A DNA stretch of 32,796 bases, taken from the NCBI GenBank assembly GCA_028292435.1, contig JAQGMI010000075.1, forward strand, positions 1 to 32,796. Reading direction: 5' to 3'. The translations under genes were made by a program, and so were the position numbers. The notes below the pieces were generated by a model. The model saw only the letters and a program-made list of their open reading frames with translations, searched no databases and was not told where the DNA came from. The stretch comes from Betaproteobacteria bacterium. GTDB taxonomy: Bacteria; Pseudomonadota; Gammaproteobacteria; Burkholderiales; SG8-41. This document shows, in pieces, positions 17,922 through 26,303 of this stretch (its first letter is position 1; the number at the start of each line of letters is the position of its first letter).

Positions 17922-18892
17922 TTACGCGCACCGCCGTAAATGCCGTGGTCGCCACAGCCATTTGCGGCGCGATTTCGATGCAAGCGGCCGTCGCGCAGAA
18001 CTATCCGGCGAAACCGATTCGCGTGATCGTGCCATATCCGCCCGGCGGCACGTCCGATATTTTGACGCGCCTGATCGGCGCGAAGTTGACTGAAGCGTGG
18101 GGCCAGCAAGTCATCGCCGACAATCGCACCGGCGCGGGCGGGAATATCGCCGCCGAACTTACCGCACGCTCGGCGCCCGACGGCTACACGCTGATGCTGA
18201 CCGACATCGGCAACTTCGTGACGACCTCGATCCTGTATGCAAAGCTGCCGTTCGATGTGCTGCGCGATTTCGCGCCGGTCATCACGGTGTCGTACTCGCC
18301 GCATTTGCTCGCGACGCACCCGAGCGTGCCGGTCAAGTCGACGCAGGACCTGATCGCGCTCGCCAAAGCGAGACCGGGCAAGCTCAACTTCGCGACCGGG
18401 CTCGGCGGCATGCCGCATCTCGCCGGCCTCATGTTCGCGCAACGCACCGGCATCAACTGGGTCTACATCCCGACCAAAGGCGGCACCGCGTCCACGTACG
18501 CAGTCGCCACCGGCGACGCCGACGTAATGTTTCTCGGCGTTCTGCAAACCCTGCCGCATATCAACTCGGGCAAAGTGAAGTTGATTGCGACCTCGAGCGA
18601 ACAGCGCCTGCCAAATTTACCCGACACGCCGACCGTCGGCGAAGCGGTGCCGGGCTTTGTGACCGGCACCTGGCAAGGCGTACTTGCGCCAGCACGCACG
18701 CCGCCCGAGATCATCGCGCGCGTCAACAATGAAATCACGCGCATCCTCAAGCTGCAGGACGTGAGAGAGGTGCTGACCACGCAAGGCACCACGCCGCTTT
18801 CCACCGGGCCGCAGGACACCGCGCGCTGGCTTGCAACCGAGCGCGAGCGCTGGAGCAAAGTCGTCAAAGACAGCGGATTCAAGCTCGAATGA
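17918..18892 (+). CDS. Bug/TctC-type tripartite tricarboxylate receptor
   Basis: A 324-residue periplasmic binding protein with leader ITRTAVNAVVATAICGAISM and cleavage near VAQ-NYPAKP. Motifs are VIVPYPPGGTSDILTR, ADNRTGAGGNIAAELTA, APDGYTLMLTDIG, FATGLGGMPHLAGLMF (the usual SSGTGT loop is altered), IPTKGGTASTYAVATG in place of the common VPYKGG, and TPTVGEAVPGFVTGTW. These changes in the binding loops suggest a ligand different from its neighbours. It overlaps the genes on both sides by four bases (ATGA), a sign of translational coupling. Confidence 0.91.
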   Translation: MITRTAVNAVVATAICGAISMQAAVAQNYPAKPIRVIVPYPPGGTSDILTRLIGAKLTEAWGQQVIADNRTGAGGNIAAELTARSAPDGYTLMLTDIGNFVTTSILYAKLPFDVLRDFAPVITVSYSPHLLATHPSVPVKSTQDLIALAKARPGKLNFATGLGGMPHLAGLMFAQRTGINWVYIPTKGGTASTYAVATGDADVMFLGVLQTLPHINSGKVKLIATSSEQRLPNLPDTPTVGEAVPGFVTGTWQGVLAPARTPPEIIARVNNEITRILKLQDVREVLTTQGTTPLSTGPQDTARWLATERERWSKVVKDSGFKLE

Positions 18893-19707
18893 AACATTTC
18901 TATTTGCTGCTGGCGGTCAGCGCGCTTTGCCTGCTCGCGGCCTGCGCCAGTGCACCGGTTTCTCCCGAATTGCGAACCGAGCTTGCACCGCGCGGCACGC
19001 TGCGCGCCGGCATCAACTATGGCAACGTCGTGCTCGCCACCAAAGATCCGACGACCGGCGAACTCCGCGGCGTGCATGTCGATCTCGCGCGCGAACTCGC
19101 GAAACGCGCGGGCCTGCCGATCGAGTTGATCGGCTACGACTCCGCGGGCGCGATGGTTGACGGCTTGAAAAACGGCGCTCTCGACGTGGCGCTGCTCTCG
19201 GCCGAACCTGCGCGCGCGAGCGAAATCGTGTTCAGCCCCGCGTACATCGACATCGATGCGACTTATCTGGTGCCCGCCGGTTCGCCGATCCGCGACGTTG
19301 CCGACATCGATCAGGACGGCAAGCGCGTCGCGATCGCCGCGAAGAGCGCGTATGAATTTTTTCTGAGCCGTAGCCTGAAGCAAGCGAAGCTCGTGCCGGG
19401 ACCAGGCACCTTCGGCGCGTATGACGTTTTCGTGTCCGGAAAGCTCGATGCGCTGGTCGGCATCCGCCCGCGGCTGGTGATCGAGTCCGAAAAGCTGCCG
19501 GGCTCGCGCGTGCTCGCCGGCCGCTTCATGGCGATCGAGCAGACCATCGCGAGTCCGCAAGGCCGCCCCGCCGCTGCGGGCTACGTCCGCCGGTTCGTCG
19601 AAGACGTCAAAGCAACCGGCGTCGTCGCAGCCATGATTGCGGAGCACCGCGTGCGGGGCGTGTCCGTCTCGCCGCCGTCACCGTCGCGGGCCAATGCGCT
19701 TGAATAG
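18889..19707 (+). CDS. Family-3 amino-acid-type ABC solute-binding lipoprotein
   Basis: A 272-residue protein of the bacterial extracellular solute-binding family 3. The leader ends in the lipobox L-A-A-C19 (MKHFYLLLAVSALCLLAAC), giving a membrane-anchored lipoprotein. The domain begins LAPRGTLRAGINYGNVVLA, followed by GELRGVHVDLARELAKRAGLPIELIGYDSAGAMVDGLKNGALDVALL, which is the classical pattern. The C-terminal lobe has KRVAIAAKSAYEFFL and GKLDALVGIRP. There is no ABC permease or ATPase beside it, so it is either a receptor for a transporter elsewhere or a sensor. It is the last gene of the coupled run, overlapping the Bug gene by ATGA. Confidence 0.88.
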   Translation: MKHFYLLLAVSALCLLAACASAPVSPELRTELAPRGTLRAGINYGNVVLATKDPTTGELRGVHVDLARELAKRAGLPIELIGYDSAGAMVDGLKNGALDVALLSAEPARASEIVFSPAYIDIDATYLVPAGSPIRDVADIDQDGKRVAIAAKSAYEFFLSRSLKQAKLVPGPGTFGAYDVFVSGKLDALVGIRPRLVIESEKLPGSRVLAGRFMAIEQTIASPQGRPAAAGYVRRFVEDVKATGVVAAMIAEHRVRGVSVSPPSPSRANALE

Positions 19708-19753
19708 GTATAAGCTGTCGGTGCAAAACCAATAAAACAAGTGAGGAGGCAAG

Positions 19754-20158
19754 ATGTTTAAGCGGATACTGCAGATTCTTCTGCTCAGCGCGGCTGCCAG
19801 CACGTTGGCGATGCCCGTGCAGGCTCAACCGACACCCCATGTCTACGAGCTGCGTACTTACACCTCGCACGACGGACGCTTGAACGACGTCGTCAACCGC
19901 TTTCGCGATCACACCGTGCGCATATTCGCGCGCCACGGCATGGTGAGCGTCGGTTACTGGGTGCCGAAGGACCAGCCCAACACGCTGATCTACGTTCTGC
20001 AGCACCCGAGCCGTGAAGCCGCCGACAAAAACTGGGACGCCTTCCGAAAAGACCCGGAATGGACGGCGGCGCGCGATGCATCGATGAAGAACGGGCCCAT
20101 TGTCGAGAAAACCCATTCAGTATTTATGGACCCGACCGCTTTTTCCGCTTTGAAGTAA
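19754..20158 (+). CDS. Exported NIPSNAP family protein
   Basis: A 134-residue protein with a Sec leader (KRILQILLLSAAASTLAMPVQA) followed by a NIPSNAP domain: VYELRTYTSHDGRLNDVVNRFRDHTVRIFARHGM, then VGYWVPKDQPNTLIYVLQHPSREAADKNWDAFRKDPEWTAA. NIPSNAP proteins are dimeric alpha/beta-barrel (ferredoxin-like) proteins of unclear biochemistry; export to the periplasm is less usual but common in betaproteobacterial copies. GAGGAGG precedes the ATG. It lies 82 bases upstream of the PQQ dehydrogenase on the same strand and may be co-expressed with it. Confidence 0.88.
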   Translation: MFKRILQILLLSAAASTLAMPVQAQPTPHVYELRTYTSHDGRLNDVVNRFRDHTVRIFARHGMVSVGYWVPKDQPNTLIYVLQHPSREAADKNWDAFRKDPEWTAARDASMKNGPIVEKTHSVFMDPTAFSALK

Positions 20159-20240
20159 CCGCATCCAATCGAAACCGTTTCGCGAAGCCGGCGCAAACGT
20201 GGCAACAACCGGCGTAAAACATCATAAAAGGGGGATACAC

Positions 20241-21977
20241 ATGCAGTTAAAGAACATTGCCGCCGCCATCGCACTCGGATTCGCCTGCGGCGCAGGCGCA
20301 GCAGACTATTCAATGACGGTCAATCGCGACCGCCTGCTCAACGCGCAAAACGAGCCCCAAAACTGGCTCATGATGAACGGCGACTACGGCTCGATGCGCT
20401 ATTCGAAGCTGACGCAGATTAATCGCGACAACGTGAAAAATCTGCGCATGGTCTGGGGTCTCGCGTTAGGCGGCATGCAGGACGTCGCCGCCAATGGGCC
20501 TGAGAACGAAGTGAATCCGCTGATCGACAACGGCTTCATGTACACGACCGACGGCTGGGGCACGATTTACAAGATCGATGCGCGCAATCCGAACAAGGGC
20601 GACTTTGTGTGGATCGCCGATCCGGGCGTCACGCACAAAGGCAATGTCTCGCGCACCCGCGGCATCGCGCTGTGGGAAGACCTCGTAATCGCGAACCTGC
20701 CCGATGGCCGCGTCATCGCCGTCAATCGCGACAGCGGCGAAATCGTGTGGGACAAGAAAATTCTCGTCGCCAACGAATTCGGCCGCAAGGAAAGATTTTT
20801 CGCGGCGCCGATTACCGCCGACGGCAAAGTCATCATCGCGAACGGCGCCGGCGACGGCAAAACGCGCGGCTGGATCGCGGCGCTCGACGTAAAAACAGGC
20901 AACGAATTGTGGCGCTGGTATGCGGTGCCCGCGCCCGGCGAACCCGGCAGCGAAACATGGAAGGACAAAAACCAGGCGTGGAAAACCGGCGGCGGGGGCT
21001 TGTGGCAAACGGGTTCATACGATCCGGTGACCCGGCTCACGATCTGGGGCACGGGCAATCCGATTCCGCAATACGACCCGCAGGCGCGCGGCGGCGACAA
21101 TCTTTATACCAACTCGGCGGTCGCCATCAACGTCGATACCGGCAAAATGTCGTGGTACTTTCAATACACGCCGAACGATTCGTGGGACTACGACGAAGTC
21201 GGCATCCACATGCTGCACGACGCGCAGATCGACGGCAAGACCCGCAAAGTCGTCACGCACTTTGCGCGCAACGGGTACTTTTACACGCTCGACCGCACCA
21301 ACGGCAAATTCATCAAAGCCGATCAGTACGTGAACGATGTCAACTGGACCAAGGGCATCAACGCGAAGACCGGTATGCCGCTTGAGTACGATCCCAAGCT
21401 CGACGTGCAGATCTACAATCCGGCCGCTCGCTCATTGCGCGGCGATCCGATGAAGAAGACCTGCCCGACCTGGCACGGCGGCATCGCGCACCAGCCGACT
21501 TCGTACAACCCGGTCAAGAAAATCGCCTACGGCGTCGGCACCGAAGGCTGCTTTACCCAGAACGGCGCCGAGGTTCGCTACAAGGCCGGCGGCGGCGACA
21601 TCGACGAGAAAGCGAGCGACAAGCGCAATTACACGAGCGATCTTTATTACGGCTCGATTACCGCGTTCGACACCGTGACGCACAAAGTAGTCGCCAAAGC
21701 GGTGACGGACATCGAAATCCGCTCCGGCACCGTTGCAACCGCGGGCGGCCTGGTATTCACCGCACTGCAGGACGGCTGGATCGTCGCCTACAACGACGAG
21801 TCGCTCGAAGAACTCTGGCGCTTCAATGTCGGCACGCCGCTCAAGGGCGCGCCGGTCACTTATTCGATCGGCGGCAAACAGTACCTCGCCGTGCAGTCGA
21901 GCGGCCGCCACCTGCACCCGAAGAAATTCGACAAGCTCGAGAACTCGGCTTATCTGTTCGTATTTGCGTTGAACTAG
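20241..21977 (+). CDS. PQQ-dependent alcohol dehydrogenase with lanthanide-type DYD motif
   Basis: A 578-residue periplasmic quinoprotein of the methanol/ethanol dehydrogenase type (eight-bladed propeller). The leader is cleaved after GAGAA near residue 22. Propeller tryptophan-docking repeats include LDVKTGNELWRWY, VAINVDTGKMSWYFQ and WIVAYNDESLEELWRF. The catalytic segment PNDSWDYDEV carries D316 and D318; the second Asp marks lanthanide-using XoxF/PedH-type enzymes, where calcium enzymes have Ala or Ser. N273 (GTGNP) matches the metal-binding Asn. The usual metal-binding Glu region aligns with AGDGKTRG, placing Asp205 there. The adjacent-cysteine disulfide found in most relatives is absent. 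No heme motif is present, so a separate cytochrome must accept electrons. The ATG at 20241 follows GGGGGA; a longer upstream reading lacks a leader. It ends in a strong terminator. Confidence 0.9.
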   Translation: MQLKNIAAAIALGFACGAGAADYSMTVNRDRLLNAQNEPQNWLMMNGDYGSMRYSKLTQINRDNVKNLRMVWGLALGGMQDVAANGPENEVNPLIDNGFMYTTDGWGTIYKIDARNPNKGDFVWIADPGVTHKGNVSRTRGIALWEDLVIANLPDGRVIAVNRDSGEIVWDKKILVANEFGRKERFFAAPITADGKVIIANGAGDGKTRGWIAALDVKTGNELWRWYAVPAPGEPGSETWKDKNQAWKTGGGGLWQTGSYDPVTRLTIWGTGNPIPQYDPQARGGDNLYTNSAVAINVDTGKMSWYFQYTPNDSWDYDEVGIHMLHDAQIDGKTRKVVTHFARNGYFYTLDRTNGKFIKADQYVNDVNWTKGINAKTGMPLEYDPKLDVQIYNPAARSLRGDPMKKTCPTWHGGIAHQPTSYNPVKKIAYGVGTEGCFTQNGAEVRYKAGGGDIDEKASDKRNYTSDLYYGSITAFDTVTHKVVAKAVTDIEIRSGTVATAGGLVFTALQDGWIVAYNDESLEELWRFNVGTPLKGAPVTYSIGGKQYLAVQSSGRHLHPKKFDKLENSAYLFVFALN

Positions 21978-21994
21978 ACAAAACGCCGCGATAC

Positions 21995-22033
21995 AAAGAT
22001 CCCTTCCTCGTTTTTTGAGGAAGGGATCTTTTT
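21995..22033 (+). terminator. Strong intrinsic terminator after PQQ dehydrogenase
   Basis: A perfect 15-bp stem (AAAGATCCCTTCCTC / GAGGAAGGGATCTTT) with a 7-base T-rich loop and a run of five T bases at its 3' edge, 17 bases after the stop codon. It separates this gene from the convergent cytochrome gene. It is the clearest rho-independent terminator in the window. Confidence 0.93.
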
Positions 22034-22140
22034 GCGCCCCGTTTACGCTATGCGCGCGGCATCGGGAAAATAATACCGTTACGTTAAAAGCGTTGGTATA
22101 TCTGCGCGTGAACAACGGCGGCGTTTAAGCGCGACGTCGT

Positions 22141-22644
22141 TTATTTAATTTCCCGGCAGACTTCGCTTTCGCCGCCCCAATAGTCCGCGCACTTCGCTTT
22201 ATCCATCGGCCCCTTGCCGACCATTTTCTCGAATGCAAAATCCGCGAGCAGTTCCACTTCGCGCGGCTGAAGTGTTGCGGGTGGATCGGCCATCTTGATG
22301 CCCTGCGTTCGCAGATCGGCTTCTTTTTTGCCGAAACAACGCCCATCGCTGTAAGCGAGCCGATCGAACGGCGGCATACCGGTACCCGGCAATCCGCATT
22401 TGACGATCATGACGAAGGTTTTGCGGTCGAGCTTGGTCTCGCGCAGGTTCGCGCCGTCGGGCATCTGATTGTCGGTTTTGCGGCCGTCGCCGGCCCAGCC
22501 ATGGCAGGCCTGGCAATTGCCTTTTTGCATGAAGAGCCGCATCCCCTCCGCAACGTCGCCGGCATCGGCGGCGCGCGCCGTGCCCGCCATCGCGAACGTA
22601 CCGGCAAGCGCTGCCGCGAGCAGGTGGAATTGCATATTTTTCAT
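22141..22644 (-). CDS. Periplasmic c-type cytochrome, methanol-dehydrogenase-cytochrome-like
   Basis: A 167-residue class I cytochrome c with a Sec leader (FHLLAAALAGTFAMAGTARA). The heme motif is C44-Q-A-C47-H48 and the likely axial methionine is M90 in GLPGTGMPPFDRLAY. The stretch KCGLPGTGMPPFDR...YSDGRCFG resembles cytochrome cL/XoxG-type partners of PQQ alcohol dehydrogenases. Four extra cysteines (83, 103, 152, 163) may form disulfides. The gene is convergent with the PQQ dehydrogenase, sharing the terminator zone, and is a reasonable electron acceptor for it. GGGA lies 7 bases before the ATG at 22644; an ATG two codons upstream (22650) is the alternative. Confidence 0.88.
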   Translation of the reverse strand: MKNMQFHLLAAALAGTFAMAGTARAADAGDVAEGMRLFMQKGNCQACHGWAGDGRKTDNQMPDGANLRETKLDRKTFVMIVKCGLPGTGMPPFDRLAYSDGRCFGKKEADLRTQGIKMADPPATLQPREVELLADFAFEKMVGKGPMDKAKCADYWGGESEVCREIK

Positions 22645-22790
22645 TGTCATTTCCCGACGATTGATGAATGGCGGCCATCGTGAAGCGCGCGAATTGTTTA
22701 GTCAACCCGCAAACAACTTTCGCGGCGCGCCGGTGACAGTCCGTGCGGTATCATGAACCAATAATTATCGATTCACACGAGGAGAAAACC

Positions 22791-23768
22791 ATGTTGACCA
22801 AGCGCGCGAACGCTGCCCTGCTGCTATCCATGACTGGTTTCATCGCGGCGCCAGCTCATGCGCAGGCACCTGCTTATCCCGCTCGCAACGTGCAGGTCAT
22901 CGTGCCGTATACGCCGGGCGGCTCGATCGACATCATGACGCGCAGCGTTGCACAGCAGCTCGCCATCGCGTGGGGGAAGAATGTCGTCGTCGACAATCGT
23001 CCCGGCGCGAGCGGGATGATCGGCACCGAAATTGCCGCAAAAGCAGAGCCGGACGGCTATCTCCTTCTGGGTCACACCTCGTCTTATCCGGCGACCGCCG
23101 CGGTGCGCGAAAAACTGCCGTTCGATCCGGCGCGCGCCATCGTGCCGATCGCGATGATCGCGCGCGCGCCGATGATGGTTGCAATGCATCCGTCGGTCCC
23201 GGCTAAAAACGTACGCGAACTCGTTGCGCTCGCCAAGAAAAATCCCGGCAAGTTCAACTACTCGTCCTCGGGCACCGGCGGCAATAACCATTTCTCCGGC
23301 GCGTTGTTCGCATCGGCGGCCGGCATCACGCTTACACATGTTCCCTATAAGGGCATATCGCTCGCCATGACCGCGCTCGCGTCGGGGGAAGTCGAGCTTT
23401 GCATCGCCAGCGCCGCCGCGATTAATCCGCAGTTGCGCGCAGGTCGGGTGCGGGTGATCGCGATCACGAGCGAGAAGCCGAGTGCGCTGCTGCCGGGATT
23501 TCCGACGGTCGCCGAATCGGGCGTTCCGGGTTACACGTATGAATTGTGGTGGGGCCTGTTTGCGCCGGCCGGCATGTCTGCAGAGCGCATCAGCTTCATC
23601 AACGCCGCGGTCAACAAAAGCCTCGGCGGGCCTGAGATGAAAAAGTTTCTGGATAATGAAAGTGCGGAAGCATGGGTCGCAACGCCCGCGCAAATTGCCG
23701 ACTTGCTGCCGCGTGAAATCGATCGCTACCGCAAAGCGGCCAAAGAGGCGGGCATTCCTGCTCAATAA
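22791..23768 (+). CDS. Bug/TctC-type tripartite tricarboxylate receptor
   Basis: A 325-residue periplasmic binding protein. The leader RANAALLLSMTGFIAAPAHA is cleaved before QAPAYPARN. Motifs are VIVPYTPGGSIDIMTR, VDNRPGASGMIGTEIAA, PDGYLLLGHTSSY, YSSSGTGGNNHFSGALF, VPYKGISLAMTALASGEVE and FPTVAESGVPGYTYELWWG. GGAG 8 bases before the ATG fixes the start. It is divergent from the cytochrome gene and apparently a single-gene unit, with an AT-rich palindromic gap after it. No transporter subunits are nearby. Confidence 0.92.
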   Translation: MLTKRANAALLLSMTGFIAAPAHAQAPAYPARNVQVIVPYTPGGSIDIMTRSVAQQLAIAWGKNVVVDNRPGASGMIGTEIAAKAEPDGYLLLGHTSSYPATAAVREKLPFDPARAIVPIAMIARAPMMVAMHPSVPAKNVRELVALAKKNPGKFNYSSSGTGGNNHFSGALFASAAGITLTHVPYKGISLAMTALASGEVELCIASAAAINPQLRAGRVRVIAITSEKPSALLPGFPTVAESGVPGYTYELWWGLFAPAGMSAERISFINAAVNKSLGGPEMKKFLDNESAEAWVATPAQIADLLPREIDRYRKAAKEAGIPAQ

Positions 23769-23798
23769 GCAGCAACCAAGCGCGTTCCTAAGAAAATT

Positions 23799-23830
23799 TC
23801 AGTTAATTCGTTTTAGTTATATATAACTGA
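23799..23830. promoter_or_regulatory. AT-rich nested palindromes before ATP-grasp gene
   Basis: A perfect 14-base palindrome (AGTTATATATAACT, 23815-23828) lies inside a wider pair of inverted arms TCAGTTA (23799-23805) and TAACTGA (23824-23830). This AT-rich island stands out in a high-GC region. It lies about 80 bases before the ATP-grasp start and could be an operator or promoter region for that gene, or a 3' element of the Bug gene. Confidence 0.45.
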
Positions 23831-23905
23831 CTCGTTATTCCTTCTGTTCGGCTGAGCCGGTCGTTACTCTTCAGTATTCCTCGATACTGCGGAGCCGTGC
23901 CCAGC

Positions 23906-24883
23906 ATGAATAAGATTTACGTCATTCACGAAAACGACGCATGGGTCGATCCCCTGCGGGCCGCGTTCGCAGAACTCGAGTTGCCGTACGCCGAGTGGTT
24001 TCTGAACCAGGGCGTGCTCGATTTTTCATCGATACCGCCGGACGGCGTCTTCTACAATCGCATGAGCGCGTCGTCGCACACCCGCGGCCATCGCTACGCG
24101 CCCGAATACACCGCGGCAGTTCTCGCATGGCTCGAGCAACACAATCGCCGCGTGATCAACAACGGCCGCGCGCTGCAACTCGAAGTAAGCAAGATTGCGC
24201 AGTACGCAGCACTCGCCGGATACGGCATTCGCACGCCTCGCACGACGGCGGCAATCGGCCCGCGCCACATCGTCGAGGCGGCGCGCGGCTTCACCGGCTC
24301 ATTTATCACCAAGCACAATCGCGCCGGCAAAGGGCTGGGCGTGCGGCTTTTTCACAACATCGACGCGCTCGCACAGTACGTCGAGGGCAACGATTTCGAG
24401 GACTCGATCGACGGCATCACGCTCGTGCAGGAATACATTCGAGCGCCCGAGCCTTTCATTACGCGCGTTGAATTCGTGGGCGGAAAATTTCTGTACGCCG
24501 TACGCGTCGACACCACGCTCGGCTTCGAGCTGTGCCCGGCCGACGTGTGCCAGGTTGGCGATGCATTCTGCCCCGTCGGCGAAACCGCGCCTGCGCCTGC
24601 GACCGCCCCACGCTTTCGCATCGTGCCCGACTTCAATGATTCCATCATCGAACGCTACCAGCGCTTTATCGCGGACAATGGGATAGGCATTTCCGGCATC
24701 GAATTCATCACCGACGCCGCCGGCGAAATTTACACTTACGACGTCAATACGAACACCAATTACAACAGCGCGGCGGAAGCGGAAGCCGGCTTGTTCGGCA
24801 TGCGCGCGATCGCGCGTTATCTTGGCGATGAGCTGAAAGCCATCACGCGGGGTGATCAGAAAAAGCTCGCGATGGTGCGCTAA
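23906..24883 (+). CDS. ATP-grasp domain protein (RimK-like ligase)
   Basis: A 325-residue cytoplasmic ATP-grasp enzyme that would join a carboxylate to an amine or thiol with ATP hydrolysis. The pre-ATP-grasp part includes GVFYNRMSASSHTRGHRYAPEYTAAVLAWLEQHNRRVINNGRALQLEVSK. The ATP-binding core has FITKHNRAGKGLGVRLF (133-149, nucleotide-binding lysine and glycine loop), LVQEYI (173-178, adenine-binding hinge) and the metal site YDVNTNTNYN (278-287). RimK relatives add glutamate to proteins or make peptide-like metabolites; the substrate here is unknown. ATG 23906 is taken, with GGAG upstream; GTG 23897 is also possible. The next gene lies about 160 bases downstream. Confidence 0.85.
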   Translation: MNKIYVIHENDAWVDPLRAAFAELELPYAEWFLNQGVLDFSSIPPDGVFYNRMSASSHTRGHRYAPEYTAAVLAWLEQHNRRVINNGRALQLEVSKIAQYAALAGYGIRTPRTTAAIGPRHIVEAARGFTGSFITKHNRAGKGLGVRLFHNIDALAQYVEGNDFEDSIDGITLVQEYIRAPEPFITRVEFVGGKFLYAVRVDTTLGFELCPADVCQVGDAFCPVGETAPAPATAPRFRIVPDFNDSIIERYQRFIADNGIGISGIEFITDAAGEIYTYDVNTNTNYNSAAEAEAGLFGMRAIARYLGDELKAITRGDQKKLAMVR

Positions 24884-25046
24884 GCGCCGCCGCAATTCCG
24901 GGGGAAAGGCCTGCGAACGTCAGCGGGCTGCTCCCGGCTTATACCCGCTTGCCGTCAGGCGGTGTAGCATCAATCCCCGCAACACTTCGATGTCGAGCCG
25001 CGCGGCTGGCTTCGCGCGCGCTCACTATTTACGGACGGCATACCTC

Positions 25047-26273
25047 ATGGCAGACGCGGCTGAAATGATCCATTTTCCCGGCGCAGACGGCGCGATGCTC
25101 GCGGCGCAGCTCGAGCCGGCGCAAGGCGAACTGCGCGCATACGCGCTGTTCGCTCATTGCTTCACCTGCTCGAAGGAGAGCCACGCCGCGACGCGCATCG
25201 GCCGCGCGCTCGCGATGCAGGGCATTGCCGTGCTGCGTTTCGACTTCACGGGACTGGGCGGCAGTGAAGGCGATTTCTCCAACACCAACTTTTCATCCAA
25301 CGTCGCCGATCTGCGCGCCGCCGCGGATTTCCTGCGCGATAAGTATGCAGCCCCGAAGATTCTGATCGGCCACAGCCTCGGTGGCGCAGCAGTGCTCGCC
25401 GCCGCCTCGCATGTGCCGGAAGCGGTTGCGGTTGCCACGATAGCCGCGCCGTTCCAGGCCGAGCATTTGCGCGCACTGCTCCAGCCTGCGGTCGCCGAAA
25501 TCACCGAACACGGCGAAGCCGACGTCAAGCTCGGCGGCCGCACGTTCCGCATCAAGCAACAATTTCTCGACGACATCGCGGCACACAATTCGCACGACGC
25601 AATTACGGCGCTGCGCAAGGCGCTGCTCATCTTCCACAGCCCTCACGATACAACCGTCGATATTGAAAATGCCTCGCATATTTTCATGACGGCGAAGCAC
25701 CCGAAGAGCTTCGTCTCACTCGACAACGCGGACCATTTGCTGACGAAGCAGAGCGACGCCGCTTACGTCGCGGCCGTGCTCGCCGCATGGGCAAGCCGTT
25801 ATCTCGGCGACGCAAAACCGCCCGCCGCCGCCGAATCGATTGCACCCGGCGTGGTCACCGTCGAAGAAACTCGCCAGGGAAAATTCACGCAGACCGTGCG
25901 GGCCGGACGCCACGTATTTCGCGCGGACGAGCCAACCGCATATGGCGGCAACGACACGGGGCCGTCGCCGTACGAGCTGCTGCTCGCGAGTCTTGGCGCC
26001 TGCACCGCGATGACGCTGCGTGCATATGCAGACATGAAGCAGCTGCCGCTCGAACGCGTGTCGGTCAAGCTGCGGCATGAAAAAATTCACGCGCTCGACT
26101 GCGCCGAGTGCGAAACCAAGGAAGGCAAGATCGACCGCATCGAGCGTGAAATCGAAATCGCCGGCGCGCTCGACGACGCGCAACGCGCGAAGCTGCTCGA
26201 GATCGCCGACAAATGTCCGGTGCATCGCACGCTTCGCTCCGAAGTCTATATCCCCACGACGCTCAAAACCTGA
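25047..26273 (+). CDS. Alpha/beta hydrolase-OsmC fusion protein
   Basis: A 408-residue two-domain cytoplasmic protein. Residues 1 to about 255 are an alpha/beta hydrolase with nucleophile elbow GHS110LGG and a triad completed by D201 (SPHDTTV) and H230 (NADHLL). From about residue 265 it is an OsmC/Ohr-like peroxiredoxin with C319 (LGACTAMT) and C390 ([10 protein letters not shown]), the paired redox cysteines of organic hydroperoxide reductases. This bifunctional architecture recurs in proteobacteria and suggests handling of an acyl or ester hydroperoxide. The start ATG at 25047 gives the expected domain edge; its ribosome binding site is weak and an ATG at 24990 is possible. It is followed 30 bases later by a pirin gene, which fits an oxidative-stress theme. 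Confidence 0.91.
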   Translation: MADAAEMIHFPGADGAMLAAQLEPAQGELRAYALFAHCFTCSKESHAATRIGRALAMQGIAVLRFDFTGLGGSEGDFSNTNFSSNVADLRAAADFLRDKYAAPKILIGHSLGGAAVLAAASHVPEAVAVATIAAPFQAEHLRALLQPAVAEITEHGEADVKLGGRTFRIKQQFLDDIAAHNSHDAITALRKALLIFHSPHDTTVDIENASHIFMTAKHPKSFVSLDNADHLLTKQSDAAYVAAVLAAWASRYLGDAKPPAAAESIAPGVVTVEETRQGKFTQTVRAGRHVFRADEPTAYGGNDTGPSPYELLLASLGACTAMTLRAYADMKQLPLERVSVKLRHEKIHALDCAECETKEGKIDRIEREIEIAGALDDAQRAKLLEIADKCPVHRTLRSEVYIPTTLKT

Positions 26274-26303
26274 GCGCATACACCCAAGAATCGAGGAACT
26301 GTC

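Noticed and set aside
18463..19647. Long minus-strand open frame (394 codons) across the Bug and family-3 genes
   Set aside because: It is the shadow of high-GC plus-strand genes with clear homology; the translation is Arg/His/Asp-rich with no family motif. The same holds for minus frames at 2902-3768 and 14748-15509.
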